A DNA stretch of 64,000 bases from Rhizobium leguminosarum (lineage in GTDB: Bacteria; Pseudomonadota; Alphaproteobacteria; Rhizobiales; Rhizobiaceae): contig NZ_MZMU01000003.1 in assembly GCF_004123835.1 (NCBI RefSeq), positions 1,302,001-1,366,000 on the forward strand, read 5' to 3'. Below the pieces are notes generated by a model. That model was given only the letters and a program-made list of their open reading frames with translations. It was not told where the DNA came from and ran no database searches. The translations under genes and the position numbers were made by a program. Of the stretch, positions 8,028 through 16,551 are shown piece after piece; positions within the stretch are counted from its first letter, which is position 1; each line of letters opens with the position of its first letter.

Positions 8028-8207
8028 TCACCGCACCGATGGCGCGCAGAAGTTGCCGTTTCTCTCCAGGCAGGTATAGCTTGCCCCGAAATGCGACTGC
8101 GCGCCGCCGCCGCCTTCGTGCACCACGACCGCTGAAAATGTGATCGCGAAGATCGCCGCAAACAGCGTGATGATGCTAAAGCGTCTTGCCAGAATATAGA
8201 TGTTCAT
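8028..8207 (-). CDS. Small exported or membrane-anchored protein, hypothetical
   Basis: 59 residues from MNIYILARRFSIITLFAAIF. A single hydrophobic stretch at about residues 9-30 could be a signal peptide or anchor. It is followed by VVHEGGGGAQSHFG and a C-terminus with two cysteines (YTCLERNGNFCAPSVR) that could form a disulfide in the periplasm. A G-rich run precedes the ATG, but its spacing is poor. No family recognised; the composition of the tail suggests a real rhizobial small protein. Confidence 0.45.
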   Translation of the reverse strand: MNIYILARRFSIITLFAAIFAITFSAVVVHEGGGGAQSHFGASYTCLERNGNFCAPSVR

Positions 8208-8420
8208 CCCCTTATCCCCGATACGCAACTCTATCGTGACAAGAGTTTTGCCACGCGACGGCTGAACGGGTGCTGAGATCCCGGTTCATCCGCCGTTCAG
8301 CTTGCCGGACAGGCTCGGGCCGGTCGCCAAGGGCTTCGAGGCATGGCAGGCGTGACATGCTTGGCGTGTTGGATGATTGCTGCACAGGGTGCGTTGCGAT
8401 ACGCTTATAAGGCGGCTCGG

Positions 8421-8717
8421 CTATTCCTGGGTCGGCCAATCCCGCGCGGTATGGATCACACGCAAGATGACGACGCTTTCACGTCCCGCGATCGGCCGCA
8501 ACTCATAGGAAATTATGTAGGGGAACATGGTGAGGGATTTTTCATAAGTGCCGGTTACTCGTCCCGGCCGACCGGTTGCAAATTCGCCAAGTTTTTTGCC
8601 GGCATCCTCGATGGCGTCCACGACCCTTTCGGCCGCATCGGGGTTGTCGCTTGCGATGTAACGCAGAATTTCGAGATTATCCTGGTGTGCTTCCTTCGAC
8701 CAAAGAACCGGCCTCAT
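8421..8717 (-). CDS. ParE/RelE-family toxin
   Basis: 98 residues, the usual size. N-terminus VLWSKEAHQDNLEILRYIASDN and DAAERVVDAIEDAGKKL match the two helices of ParE, and the C-terminus VVILRVIHTARDWP is the ParE/RelE strand with the conserved VIHTAR end. ParE toxins poison DNA gyrase, while RelE relatives cut mRNA; sequence alone favours ParE. It overlaps the antitoxin gene by four bases (ATGA), so translation is coupled. Confidence 0.9.
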   Translation of the reverse strand: MRPVLWSKEAHQDNLEILRYIASDNPDAAERVVDAIEDAGKKLGEFATGRPGRVTGTYEKSLTMFPYIISYELRPIAGRESVVILRVIHTARDWPTQE

Positions 8718-8983
8718 CCGCGCGGGGTCTTCCTACGCTTGGCATCCTCTATGACCTCACGCATTTCGGCGACAGCCTGATCGTGCGGTATAACGCGCCC
8801 GGCTTCCGCATCGGCCTTGCCGCGCTTGATACCCTCGATGATTTCAAGCTCGCGCTCCACATAGGCCGCTACGGCCTCGCCTGCGAGAAATGATTTGCTG
8901 CGTTGCGTCTCGGCCGCAATCCTGTCGAGCTTTTCTTTGATGTCGGGGCGGACCCGAATTGTCATGGTCGTGCTGGCGGCCAT
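8714..8983 (-). CDS. Ribbon-helix-helix antitoxin of the ParE-type pair
   Basis: 89 residues from MAASTTMTIRVRPDIKEK. The N-terminal strand TMTIRVRPDIKEKLDRIA followed by RSKSFLAGEAVAAYVERE is a CopG/ParD-type DNA-binding fold at about residues 6-50. The charged C-terminus (about 50-89) would wrap the toxin. AGGAG lies eight bases before the ATG at 8983; the longer frame to 9025 has no site. The antitoxin and toxin probably repress their own promoter in the stretch 8984-9055. Confidence 0.88.
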   Translation of the reverse strand: MAASTTMTIRVRPDIKEKLDRIAAETQRSKSFLAGEAVAAYVERELEIIEGIKRGKADAEAGRVIPHDQAVAEMREVIEDAKRRKTPRG

Positions 8984-9055
8984 TTCGAAACTCCTGTGCT
9001 GAAATGTGTACATTCTAACACACATCGGCGTTGCCGCTATCCGCCCCGCGTTCTC

Positions 9056-9394
9056 TCAGAGCCGCGTCCAGGTCTGCGACTTGCAGAGGATCTTCATCAC
9101 GCAGCCCTGCATCCTCAGCGAATTGCCGGAAACCTTGCCCGAGCCGCTATAGGTCTTTTCGGCGGCCGGGTCGGTAATCTCGCCGGCATAGCTGCCGCCG
9201 GTTCCCGCAAGCGTGCCGATCTTCCGGCCGGCATATTTACCGGTCTTCAGCGTCACGCAGTAACTGCCGCCGCAGGAAGCGATCACCGCCGTATCGCCGG
9301 CGGCCGTCTTCCAGTTGCCGACGATCGGCTCCTCGGCATGCGCGATACCCGCGATAACTGTTATGGCGCCGGCGAGAACGAAGCTGCGGATCAT
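9056..9394 (-). CDS. Secreted DUF2147-type protein
   Basis: 112 residues with a signal peptide (MIRSFVLAGAITVIAGIAHA, cleavage predicted before EEPIVGNWKT). The mature part starts with the VGNWKTAAGDTAVIASCGGS stretch typical of DUF2147 proteins and has four cysteines, in CGGSYC and GCVMKILC, likely paired in the periplasm. It ends with QTWTRL. Family members are small lipocalin-like periplasmic proteins of unknown role. GGAGG stands five bases before the ATG at 9394. Confidence 0.82.
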   Translation of the reverse strand: MIRSFVLAGAITVIAGIAHAEEPIVGNWKTAAGDTAVIASCGGSYCVTLKTGKYAGRKIGTLAGTGGSYAGEITDPAAEKTYSGSGKVSGNSLRMQGCVMKILCKSQTWTRL

Positions 9395-9842
9395 CTTTTC
9401 CTCCATGATTTCCCTTGGTCAGTCGCGAAAATAACTGACGCGAACGTAAAGGTAAATAAGCCCGATCACCGTTCTGCGGATCGAGTGAAAAACGGGAGAA
9501 AAAAGCCATGCGGCGAGCTTGTAAAGATATCGCCTGCTGATTTCATGATGAACGATCCGTTTATTTTCAAATCTGAATCTTTCGTAAAATCCGCTCGAAA
9601 ATCCTTAATTCGCAGGGAGTCCGATGTTTAACAAAAATCCAATTTTACCAAGTGTTTGCACTTTGTTTGTCTCAAATTAATCATGCATTTTAGGCGTTTT
9701 TTGAAAGCCGTTTGGCATAGTGAACCCATCAAACGAGCGGGGCAAACCCGCCGGACCGGAAGGGCCGCCAAGCCGCGATAGACGGCAAGGCCCGGAGGGT
9801 AAAACAGGGTCAGTCATAAACAGGCTAACAGGGATAAAACCG
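9395..9842. other. AT-rich intergenic region with no gene seen
   Basis: About 450 bases between two divergent genes. The part 9530-9710 is much richer in A and T than its surroundings, with several TTGT/AAAT runs, and probably holds the promoters. The part 9740-9842 is GC-rich and acts as the leader of the SEL1-type gene. No frame with coding character or RNA gene was found. Confidence 0.5.
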
Positions 9843-10109
9843 ATGGCACGCTTTGAAATGCACAATGCTGAAACGGCCACCATGGGTGGCGACAACAGCG
9901 CCGATGTCTTCTGCGAAATGGGTCTGATGTATGCGACCGGCCGCGGCTGCGAAGTCGATCTCGTCGCCGCCCACAAATGGCTGAACATCGCCGCCATCAA
10001 GGGCAACGACCGCGCCGCCGAGCTTCGTGCCGACGTGGCCGCCGCCATGGACAAGATGCAGCTCGCAGCAGCGCTACGCGCCGCCCGCGAGTGGATGACG
10101 GTTCACTAG
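9843..10109 (+). CDS. Short SEL1-repeat protein
   Basis: 88 residues from MARFEMHNAETATMGGDNSA. One clear SEL1 repeat, FCEMGLMYATGRGCEVDLVA followed by AAHKWLNIAAIKGND, at about residues 25-60, then a charged helix. AGGGAT lies about ten bases upstream of the ATG. SEL1 proteins are scaffolds in signalling or envelope stress; one and a half repeats is minimal, so it may act as a partner of a larger protein. The stop codon lies inside the repeat element that follows. Confidence 0.75.
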   Translation: MARFEMHNAETATMGGDNSADVFCEMGLMYATGRGCEVDLVAAHKWLNIAAIKGNDRAAELRADVAAAMDKMQLAAALRAAREWMTVH

Positions 10110-10210
10110 AGCAATTCCAGGAAAAGTGCGAAGCGGTTTTCCGTTCGGAATCGCGTAAAAACAAAAAGCTGGAGCGATTCGGCGTTTCCGTGAAAAGCTG
10201 AACCGCTCTA
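10108..10210. repeat. RIME-like intergenic repeat, family 1
   Basis: About 103 bases starting AGAGCAATTCCAGGAAAAG and ending GCTGAACCGCTCTA, its imperfect inverted end. A near-identical element is at 13103-13203 and shortened forms are at 58593 and 59635. It matches the known type of Rhizobium intergenic mosaic repeats. Confidence 0.8.
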
Positions 10211-10308
10211 ACACCGCCTCCGACCAGGAATTCGACAAAAGCAGCAATAACAACCTCAAAAAGAGGGAGCTGGCGGGGCGCTTTGGACGGGGCCGACGCC
10301 GGGAGAAC

Positions 10309-10348
10309 GGAACCGCGACCGGATCCTCCACCGGCCGCGGTTCTTCGT
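10309..10348. terminator. Rho-independent terminator
   Basis: GGAACCGCG pairs with CGCGGTTC, extended by ACCGG/CCGG inside, followed on the plus strand by TTCGTTTT. It would end plus-strand transcription and lies just after the aminotransferase stop on the other strand. Confidence 0.7.
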
Positions 10349-10352
10349 TTTA

Positions 10353-11465
10353 TCAGCCGATCTGTTTCAGCACCCGCGGCAGCGCTTCTTCGAGGAGCGC
10401 CATATCCGCCTCCGGCCCGACGCTGACGCGAATGCAGCGGTTGAGCGGCGCCACGCCAGGCATGCGGATGAAAACCCCGAGCTCCATCAGCCCGTCGACG
10501 ATCGCCCTGGCATAAACGCCGTCGCGGCCGGTGTCGATCGCCACGAAATTCGTCGCCGAGGGCAGCGGTTGAAGGCCGTTCGCCCGGGCGATACCGCCGA
10601 TCCGCTCCCGGCCCGCATGGATTTTCCCGACCACCTCGACGAGATAGGCTTGGTCCTTCAGCGCCGCGAGCGCTGCTGCCGTCGCCAGCCGGTTCATGCC
10701 GAAATGGTTGCGGATCTTGTCGAAGGCCTGTGCCGTGCCCGCCGTCGAGATCGCATAGCCAGTGCGTGAGCCGGCAAGCCCGTAGGCCTTGGAGAAGGTG
10801 CGGGTGCGAACGACGTTCGGCAGTTCGATGAGCGAGGAGATCGACGGCAGCGAATCTGCCGGCCCCGTCTCGCTATAGGCCTCGTCGAGCACCATCAGCG
10901 TCGTCTCGGGCAGCGCACGGGCGAAAGCGACGATGCTGTCGGCATCCCACCAGCTTCCCATCGGATTGTCGGGATTGGCGAAATAGACGAGCGGCGCATT
11001 CTCGCGTTTCACCGCATCGAGCAGCCTGTCGAGATCCTCGCGGTCGTTTGCGTAGGGAACGGTCACCAGCCGGCCGCCGAAACCGGCGACATGGAAATTG
11101 AAGGTCGGATAGGCGCCGAGCGAGGTGACGACGGGCGCGCCCGGCTCGATCACCAGCCGGACGATCTGGCCGAGCAATTCGTCGATGCCGCTGCCGATGG
11201 CGATATTGGCGGCCGAGACGCCGAGATGGGCGGCAAGCGCTTCCCGGAGCGCGAAATTCTCCGGATCATTGTATTTCCAGATATTGCCGGCCTCTTCGCG
11301 CATCGCTGCAAAGACGGAAGCGGCTGGGCCGAAGCCGTTCTCATTGGCGCCGATGCGCGCCGAAACGGCAAGTCCGCGCTGGCGCTCGATGGCCTCGGGG
11401 CCGACGAAGGGAACTGTGGAGGGCAGGGCGCTGGCAAGAGGTGTGAAGCGCGAAAAGGCGGACAT
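10353..11465 (-). CDS. HisC-like pyridoxal-phosphate aminotransferase
   Basis: 370 residues, class I/II fold. N-terminal IGANENGFGP is the LxxNENPxGP motif of histidinol-phosphate aminotransferases. AIGSGIDELLGQIVRLVIEPG, YFANPDNPMGSWWD, VLDEAYSETG and the Schiff-base region TFSKAYGLAGSRTGYA (lysine near residue 220) follow in order, and IRMPGVAPLNRCIRVSVG closes the active site. It transfers amino groups to an oxo-acid or histidinol-phosphate analogue. No his genes are nearby, so it is a HisC paralogue of uncertain substrate. The start at 11465 gives the family-length protein; the longer frame to 11531 lacks similarity. Confidence 0.88.
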   Translation of the reverse strand: MSAFSRFTPLASALPSTVPFVGPEAIERQRGLAVSARIGANENGFGPAASVFAAMREEAGNIWKYNDPENFALREALAAHLGVSAANIAIGSGIDELLGQIVRLVIEPGAPVVTSLGAYPTFNFHVAGFGGRLVTVPYANDREDLDRLLDAVKRENAPLVYFANPDNPMGSWWDADSIVAFARALPETTLMVLDEAYSETGPADSLPSISSLIELPNVVRTRTFSKAYGLAGSRTGYAISTAGTAQAFDKIRNHFGMNRLATAAALAALKDQAYLVEVVGKIHAGRERIGGIARANGLQPLPSATNFVAIDTGRDGVYARAIVDGLMELGVFIRMPGVAPLNRCIRVSVGPEADMALLEEALPRVLKQIG

Positions 11466-11578
11466 GCGAAGGCAGCTTCCCGGACATATTGACAATCGGC
11501 GCAACAATAGGCCCGGGCACGGCCAACGCAAGCAAGATTATTTCCGCAACGGCAGCGCTGCGCGTGTCGTCGGCCTGT

Positions 11579-11980
11579 TCACGCGCGGAAGATCGGCGCA
11601 CGTCGGGCGTCGATTGCTTCCATATTGCCGATCATGAAATCGGTACGGACGACGCGGCGCAGAACCTCGGGGTCCATGATGTTGATGAACCGCACGCCGA
11701 TGCGTTCTTTGTGGCGGTAGACCTCGGCGCAGCCGATCCGGTAGGCGAGGCCGAGAATGTTGAGATAATAATGTTTCGGCAGACCGGCGGTGGTCGATAC
11801 GACGAAGGTGGCGCCGCCCTGCGAGATATCGATGATCTCGGCGCTTCGCATCGACACGCCGGTCAGGCACGGGCGGACAGCGACGATGCGGGCGGGTCGC
11901 TTGACGTTGAACTCTTCCCAGCGCAGGTCGTAGACAGCGGATTTGACCGTGGCAAGGTGTGTAGCGCGGAGCATAGTCAT
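11579..11980 (-). CDS. PilZ-like domain protein, first of a paralogous pair
   Basis: 133 residues. The core at about 28-110 reads VKRPARIVAVRPCLTG, then SAEIIDISQGGATFVV (the DxSxxG PilZ motif), then LPKHYYLNILGLAYRIGCAE. The first arginine motif is only KxxxR, so cyclic-di-GMP binding is possible but not certain. The C-terminal VYRHKERIGVRFINIMDPE resembles that of the protein at 14407-14739. GGAG lies seven bases before the ATG. It may control motility or surface polysaccharide. Confidence 0.75.
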   Translation of the reverse strand: MTMLRATHLATVKSAVYDLRWEEFNVKRPARIVAVRPCLTGVSMRSAEIIDISQGGATFVVSTTAGLPKHYYLNILGLAYRIGCAEVYRHKERIGVRFINIMDPEVLRRVVRTDFMIGNMEAIDARRAPIFRA

Positions 11981-12201
11981 TCACATTCTCCGTCAGACAG
12001 GGCACATTTGGGGTCTTGATCGCGAGCAAGCTGGTCTTGATCTCATTCAAGCTGGGGGTCTTGCTCCAACCAAGGTCACATGAATGTTTTGCACATTCGT
12101 CAAATATAAAATTACAATTTTAACGAGTTTAAACTTTGTACCCAAGCGGGACGCCCAATGTTCATTATCGGGACGCAGGCTTTTATCTCCAGGCTCCCGT
12201 T

Positions 12202-12500
12202 TCAGCCAAAAAATCTGACGGCGAGATATTGGCCGGCGGCAGTCAGCGCCGTCAGCAGCGTGCCCCAGGTCACGTCGACCAGGCTCATGGCGAGCGGCCA
12301 GTTGCGAAGCGTGGCGAGATTGGTGATGTCATGAGTGCCATAGGCAGCCAGTCCCAGAATGGCACCGTGGAGAAACGCCGTGGCGATAGAGGCCGCCGGA
12401 TTGGGCGAGGGTAGCATCAGTGATCCTAACTGGTCGCGATAGAAGCTGCGGCGGCCGAGCCATATCCCGTCGCAGACGAGAAGCGAGCTTGCCTTTTTTA
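12202..12500 (-). pseudogene. Remnant of a DUF2177 membrane protein
   Basis: The minus-strand frame keeps recognisable DUF2177 pieces: GIWLGRRSFYRDQLGSLML near the front and LRNWPLAMSLVDVTWGTLLT near the end, preceded by AAYGTHDITNLAT. Intact members are about 130 residues with four membrane helices. Here the first helix is scrambled (CVKKASSLLVCD) and about 25 residues between PNPAAS and AFLHGAILG are missing. No credible start codon opens the frame before MLPSPNPA. I call it a pseudogene. Confidence 0.65.
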
Positions 12501-12633
12501 CGCAGCCAAGGCCGAACAGATCGCCGCCCCTGCGATTTCGGTGCAATTTTCCCGAACTCTTTCAATGGCCGAGCGTTCTGCCTTGATCGATGAAGCATGG
12601 CGCGCTTCGAATGACGACAGCGAGGAGTTGAAG

Positions 12634-13080
12634 ATGACCGACGTTAAAATCCCTTGGAAATCATGGGTCGTGGTCTGCAACGGAGCCAAGGCTCTGATCA
12701 TGCAGAATGCCGGCGATGCCCAGCTGATGAACCTGAAGGTGCTGGAAACTCTGACGCAGCCGAGCGAGCCCGACCGCGAGATCGGGGCCGACAAGCCCGG
12801 CCGCAGCCATGCCGCCGATGGCTTCAGCCGCAGTGCTGTCGAGGAGACCAACTGGCAGGATCAGGCCGAAGCCCAGTTCCTGAAACAGGTCGCGGAAAGG
12901 CTGGATGAGCTGGCACAGGAAAAGGATGTCCGCCGCATCGTCCTCGTTGCGCCGCCGAAAGCACTCGGTGCGCTGCGGCCGGCGCTCAGCGCCGATGCGC
13001 AGGCAGCGATCTCTTTAGAATTGGCGAAGGACTATACCAATATGCCGGTCGACGAGATTGAGCGGCATCTCGCCGCCTGA
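12634..13080 (+). CDS. Host attachment protein (PF10116 family)
   Basis: 148 residues from MTDVKIPWKSWVVVCNGAKA. The family is known from an Agrobacterium protein required for attachment to host cells. Features seen are WVVVCNGAKALIMQNAGD (strand-loop at the N-terminus), a basic middle with DREIGADKPGRSHA, and RRIVLVAPPKALGALRPAL near residue 105, then ELAKDYTNMPVDEIERHL. GAGGAG stands six bases before this ATG; the longer frame from 12541 has no site. The biochemical role is not known, although the fold resembles release-factor-like domains. Confidence 0.88.
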   Translation: MTDVKIPWKSWVVVCNGAKALIMQNAGDAQLMNLKVLETLTQPSEPDREIGADKPGRSHAADGFSRSAVEETNWQDQAEAQFLKQVAERLDELAQEKDVRRIVLVAPPKALGALRPALSADAQAAISLELAKDYTNMPVDEIERHLAA

Positions 13081-13102
13081 GCCGGCAAAAAACCTACCTA
13101 TT

Positions 13103-13203
13103 AGAGAAATTCCAGGAAAAGTGCGAAGCGGTTTTCCGTCCGGAATTGCGTAAACAAAAAGTTAGAGCGGTTCTGCGTTTTCATGAAAAGCTGAACCGCT
13201 CTA
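13103..13203. repeat. RIME-like intergenic repeat, family 1
   Basis: About 100 bases nearly identical to 10108-10210 in the same orientation, from AGAGAAATTCCAGGAAAAG to GCTGAACCGCTCTAG. It sits just downstream of the host attachment gene. Confidence 0.8.
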
Positions 13204-13206
13204 GTG

Positions 13207-13233
13207 AACGCGGGTCGAATGGCCCGCGTTTTC
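13207..13233. terminator. Rho-independent terminator
   Basis: AACGCGGG and CCCGCGTT form a perfect eight-pair stem with an eight-base loop and the plus strand continues TTCT. It ends the host attachment transcript and faces the convergent LysR gene. Confidence 0.75.
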
Positions 13234-13246
13234 TCATGCCGTCGCG

Positions 13247-14113
13247 TCACGCGGACGATTTCTGCCCGGCAAACAGATCTTCATGATCGGCAAAGAGCGC
13301 CGCCAGGCGGTCGATGACGATCCTGACTTCCGGCCGTTGCCGCTCGTCGTCATGCGCAACGATCCACATTTCGTAGGTCAGTTCGTCGATGACAGGCCCG
13401 GCGCGGACGAGCCTGCGCTCCTGATCGCCGATGAAACAGGGGAGCACGCCGCGGCCGGCACCGCCGCGGATCAGGTAAAAGAGCATATGTGGTGTGTTCG
13501 TCCAACTGGTGATCCAGGAGTCCGGCTGTTCGAAAGTCCATTTGTCCGCCGGCGTAATGGCGGTATCTGTGCCGAGCGAGATCCAGTTGCAATTTGTCTC
13601 GTCATAGCCGGCCGCCTGATAAGCCGTATGCGCCACCTTGACCGAACGGCGTATCGCGACGTTGCCGCTCTCCGGCCGGCTGTGGCTAATGGCGATATGC
13701 GCCTCGCGATAGGTGAAATCGACGCTCGTATCGCAGGTCTTGTAGCACATGCGGAATCTGTCCTTCGGCGTCCAGACGCTGGCCAGATTGTCGGCGACGA
13801 AGCGCGAGGTCCAGCTGTCGGCGGCCGTCGAGACGATCGGCAGTGTCAGCACCTCGCCGCGCCAGTCGGAGATCGCACGCGCAGCATCCTGCATCAGCCG
13901 GACGCGATCGAGCAGCTCCTGCCCGTCCTTGGCGAGCAGATAACCGGTGGGGCCGCGGCTGAAGAGCGAGCGGCCGGTCACCCGTTCGAGCGCGAGCATG
14001 CGCCGGCCGATCGTCGGTGCGCTGAGCCCGGTGCGCGTCGCCGCCGCCGAAAGCCCGCCGCCGGTCGCAACATGGAAGAAAAGTTGCAGGTCGTCCCAGC
14101 TCGCATCTTTCAT
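13247..14113 (-). CDS. LysR-family transcriptional regulator
   Basis: 288 residues. Winged helix at about 5-64 with FFHVATGGGLSAAATRTGLS, PTIGRRMLALERVTGRSLF and SRGPTGYLLAKDGQELLD. The rest is a substrate-binding domain, though divergent: CYKTCDTSVDFTYREAHIAIS and LIRGGAGRGVLPCFIGDQE. The latter GxGxGxLPxF loop is typical of regulators in the VtlR-like branch. The gene is not divergent from an obvious target. G-rich GGGGG lies nine bases before the ATG. Target and inducer unknown. Confidence 0.88.
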   Translation of the reverse strand: MKDASWDDLQLFFHVATGGGLSAAATRTGLSAPTIGRRMLALERVTGRSLFSRGPTGYLLAKDGQELLDRVRLMQDAARAISDWRGEVLTLPIVSTAADSWTSRFVADNLASVWTPKDRFRMCYKTCDTSVDFTYREAHIAISHSRPESGNVAIRRSVKVAHTAYQAAGYDETNCNWISLGTDTAITPADKWTFEQPDSWITSWTNTPHMLFYLIRGGAGRGVLPCFIGDQERRLVRAGPVIDELTYEMWIVAHDDERQRPEVRIVIDRLAALFADHEDLFAGQKSSA

Positions 14114-14204
14114 GGATGAAAACCCCCTTTCCCCAGCGCCTCTACATCGGACGGGCGCGAAGCCTTAGCTCAAGTGCTCCAGGAAATAGATGGAGGATGA
14201 AGCA

Positions 14205-14456
14205 ATGGATCTCAACTGGGTTACTCTCTTTACGGAAATCGAAATCCGCAATCGCCGATTCCGCCATGATCCCTTGAGCGATCCGCTCGATCGTCCGGAA
14301 TGGCGCGGATTTCTCTGGGCCGTTTCGATCATCGCGCGCCTTGTCGCAAGACGGGCTACAGAAACAAAGGTGCCGTGCCGCGATGATTCGTGGATCGGAA
14401 AAAGCCTCAGGTTTCGAAGTTCAATCGCAACACGTGGTGCAGGAATTCCGGATTGA
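14205..14456 (+). CDS. Small hypothetical protein
   Basis: 83 residues from MDLNWVTLFTEIEIRNRRFR, with GGAGG eight bases before the ATG. The first 50 residues look protein-like (DPLSDPLDRPEWRGFLWAV, then IIARLVARR, perhaps a short amphipathic helix). The last 17 codons overlap the convergent PilZ-like gene and look random, so the natural end may have been changed by a frameshift. Family not recognised. Confidence 0.45.
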   Translation: MDLNWVTLFTEIEIRNRRFRHDPLSDPLDRPEWRGFLWAVSIIARLVARRATETKVPCRDDSWIGKSLRFRSSIATRGAGIPD

Positions 14457-14739
14457 TCAGCATGTTGAAGCTGATCGTCACCAATTCGCCTTCGCGTTTG
14501 ACCACGGTCGAGCCGATCTCGTCATGGATGCCGAGGATTTCGAGGAAGAAATGGCTCGGCATTTCCAGGTTCGGGCTGACTTCGAGCAATGCGCCGGCAA
14601 GCGTGATCGTGCGGATCAGGCAGCGCACCTGCGTTCCGGTGCTGAGGTGATGGCCGACGAAGATGATGTTGCCGGGCCTGTCGAGATTGAATTCCCTGTA
14701 AGCACGTTCCGGCTTGGGGTGTTCTGTGTCGAGGTGCAT
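14407..14739 (-). CDS. PilZ-like domain protein, second of a paralogous pair
   Basis: 110 residues. REFNLDRPGNIIFVGHHL, then CLIRTITLAGALLEVSPN and MPSHFFLEILGIHDEIGSTV. The last piece matches LPKHYYLNILGLAYRIGCAE of the gene at 11579, so the two are paralogues. The DxSxxG position reads TITLAG and the RxxxR motif is absent, so it probably does not bind cyclic-di-GMP in the usual way. AAAGGG stands about eight bases before the ATG. Confidence 0.65.
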   Translation of the reverse strand: MHLDTEHPKPERAYREFNLDRPGNIIFVGHHLSTGTQVRCLIRTITLAGALLEVSPNLEMPSHFFLEILGIHDEIGSTVVKREGELVTISFNMLINPEFLHHVLRLNFET

Positions 14740-15091
14740 CTGAAAGGCCCTTTAGCCTCCGCTGTTATACGGCAGGATATTAGCTGAAGAATGCTGACAC
14801 TTACTAAAGAACACCGTTAAGATTGAATGCTTATGTGAAAGCCGCGGGAAAATCGCATCGATTTCGTGCAGGTTTGCCCCAAAGCTGCGCATTCCTGAGG
14901 CAGATGCGCCATTCTTGACATGTCGGCGGCGTTCGCGCATACAAAGGCCGGTTCGAGGCGCCGGCCGCTCGCGGATGAAAGTCCATGGTGAAGTCCTCGC
15001 GATCATGGTCACGGCCCTTTGTGCATGCTGACTGGCGGCAATGCGAGCTCCCATCCACAGTCGAAGAGCATGCCTTACGAAGGCTCACTCC
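14740..15091. other. Intergenic region between divergent genes, no gene seen
   Basis: About 350 bases between the PilZ-like gene and the glyoxalase-related gene. It holds one good sigma-70 promoter toward the plus strand (14915-14943) and a GC-rich palindrome around GGCCGGTTCGAGGCGCCGGCC near 14946-14966. I see no coding frame or RNA gene. Confidence 0.5.
14915..14943 (+). promoter_or_regulatory. Candidate sigma-70-type promoter for the glyoxalase-related gene
   Basis: TTGACA, a 17-base spacer and CATACA, about 150 bases before the start codon at 15092. Confidence 0.4.
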
Positions 15092-15532
15092 ATGACGACG
15101 ACCTATCCGGCCATTGACGAATTGAAGGCCCAGGCCAAGCGCCTGCGCCAGGCGATGAATGATCGCGGCACCACACTGACCCACAGTGCGGCCCTGGAAA
15201 TGATTGCCCGCCAGCACGGCGTGCGCGATTGGAATACGCTTGCGGCCCTTGCGGCAAAGCCCAATGCCGCTCCCAAGACGCCGCTCTTCATCGGCGCGCA
15301 TATTCGCGGCCGTTATCTCAATCAGCCGTTCACCGGCGAAGTCCTGGCGCTTTCGGCCCTGCCGGACGGCGACCTCCACAGGATCACCATCCATTTCGAC
15401 GAGCCGGTGGATGTCGTCACCTTCGAGAGCTTCTCGGCCTTTCGCCAGCGCGTGAACGCGCAGATCGATGCCGATGGCGTGTCGCCGAGGAAGACCTCGA
15501 ACGGCGTGCCGCATCTGGTCCTCGATCTCTAG
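15092..15532 (+). CDS. Glyoxalase-related (PF20066-like) protein
   Basis: 146 residues from MTTTYPAIDELKAQAKRLRQ. The first 60 residues include ALEMIARQHGVRDWNTLAAL, a helical module often found on glyoxalase-superfamily proteins, followed by a beta-rich domain (FIGAHIRGRYLNQPFTGEVL, then HRITIHFDEPVDVVTFESF). It lacks clear metal-binding residues of glyoxalase I, so an enzyme role is doubtful. GAAGG is about ten bases upstream. Start preferred over the longer frame from 15041. Confidence 0.65.
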   Translation: MTTTYPAIDELKAQAKRLRQAMNDRGTTLTHSAALEMIARQHGVRDWNTLAALAAKPNAAPKTPLFIGAHIRGRYLNQPFTGEVLALSALPDGDLHRITIHFDEPVDVVTFESFSAFRQRVNAQIDADGVSPRKTSNGVPHLVLDL

Positions 15533-15614
15533 ATTGTTTTTGTCCTTTTGAGACCGTCCGGATCCGGCTGATTTAGCCGGATCGGGCCCTGCATCATATC
15601 GCACGGATTTCTCC

Positions 15615-16548
15615 ATGACCGATCTTTCCCAAGGCAATGCCTTTCTCACCGGCTGGCTGCCGGGCGTCTTCATCAGGACGGCGGCACCGATCGTCGCGAT
15701 CACCACCGTCAACGGCCTGTTCACCGTCGTCGACGCCTATTTCCTCGGCGCCTATGTCGGCCCGGACGCGCTCTCTGCCGTCAGCCTGATTTTCCCCGGA
15801 CTGATGCTGCTGGTCGCCCTGCAATCGCTTGTCTCGAACGGCATGGCGAGCATCCTCGCCCGCCGGCTCGGCGCCGGCGATCGTCAAGGCGCGCGTCGGG
15901 TGTTTGCCGGCGCGCATGCGCTGGCGTTCGCCGTTACCCTCGTCCTCAATCTGGTCTACTGGACTGTCGGCCGGCAGATCATCGATGCCGGTGCCGCCGG
16001 CAATGCTGCCGTGGCCGATGGCGCCATGCTGTTCATGGGCGCGATGATCGCCTGTGCGCCGGTCGGCTTCTTCCTGTCGCTGCATCTCGACGGATTGCGC
16101 TGCGAAGGCAAGATCGGTTTCATGACGCTGGTGACGCTGTCGGCCTCCCTGCTCAACATCCTCGCCAACTGGCTGTTCATGGCGGTAATGCATTGGGGTG
16201 TGCTCGGTTCGGCAGCCTGCACCATCGCCTCGCAATTCGCCTGTCTCGCGGCCGTGCTCGCCTATCGCTGGCATCGGCCGGCGGCACTGAGGCCTTCGGC
16301 GGGATTTGCTGATCCTGTCGTCCTATTTCCAGTCGATCGGCGATGCGCCGCGCGCCGCGATCTTCGGCCTGTCGCGGCCCTATCTGCTGACCCTGCCGCT
16401 CACCTTCCTGCTGCCCTTCGTCTTCGGCGAACAGGGAATCTGGATGGTGCCGGTCTTTGCCGAGGCAGGCATGTTCATCCTTGCCTTCCTCGTGCTGTCG
16501 CAGAATGCGAAGCGCCGCGGTTGGCGCTATGGACTTTTACCAACCTGA
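15615..16548 (+). pseudogene. MATE-family multidrug efflux gene, frameshifted and internally deleted
   Basis: The first part (to about 16300) gives about 230 good residues: VDAYFLGAYVGPDALSAVSL, NGMASILARRLGAGDRQGAR and LLNILANWLFMAVMHWGVLG, that is helices 1-6 of a MATE transporter. Right after HRPAALRPSAGF the frame becomes nonsense, while the next frame opens LLILSSYFQSIGDAPRAAIF and runs through the last helices to 16548. A MATE protein has about 450 residues; only about 310 remain, so roughly 130-150 residues of the second half are deleted and the junction is out of frame. The gene is almost certainly dead. Confidence 0.85.
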
Positions 16549-16551
16549 GAC

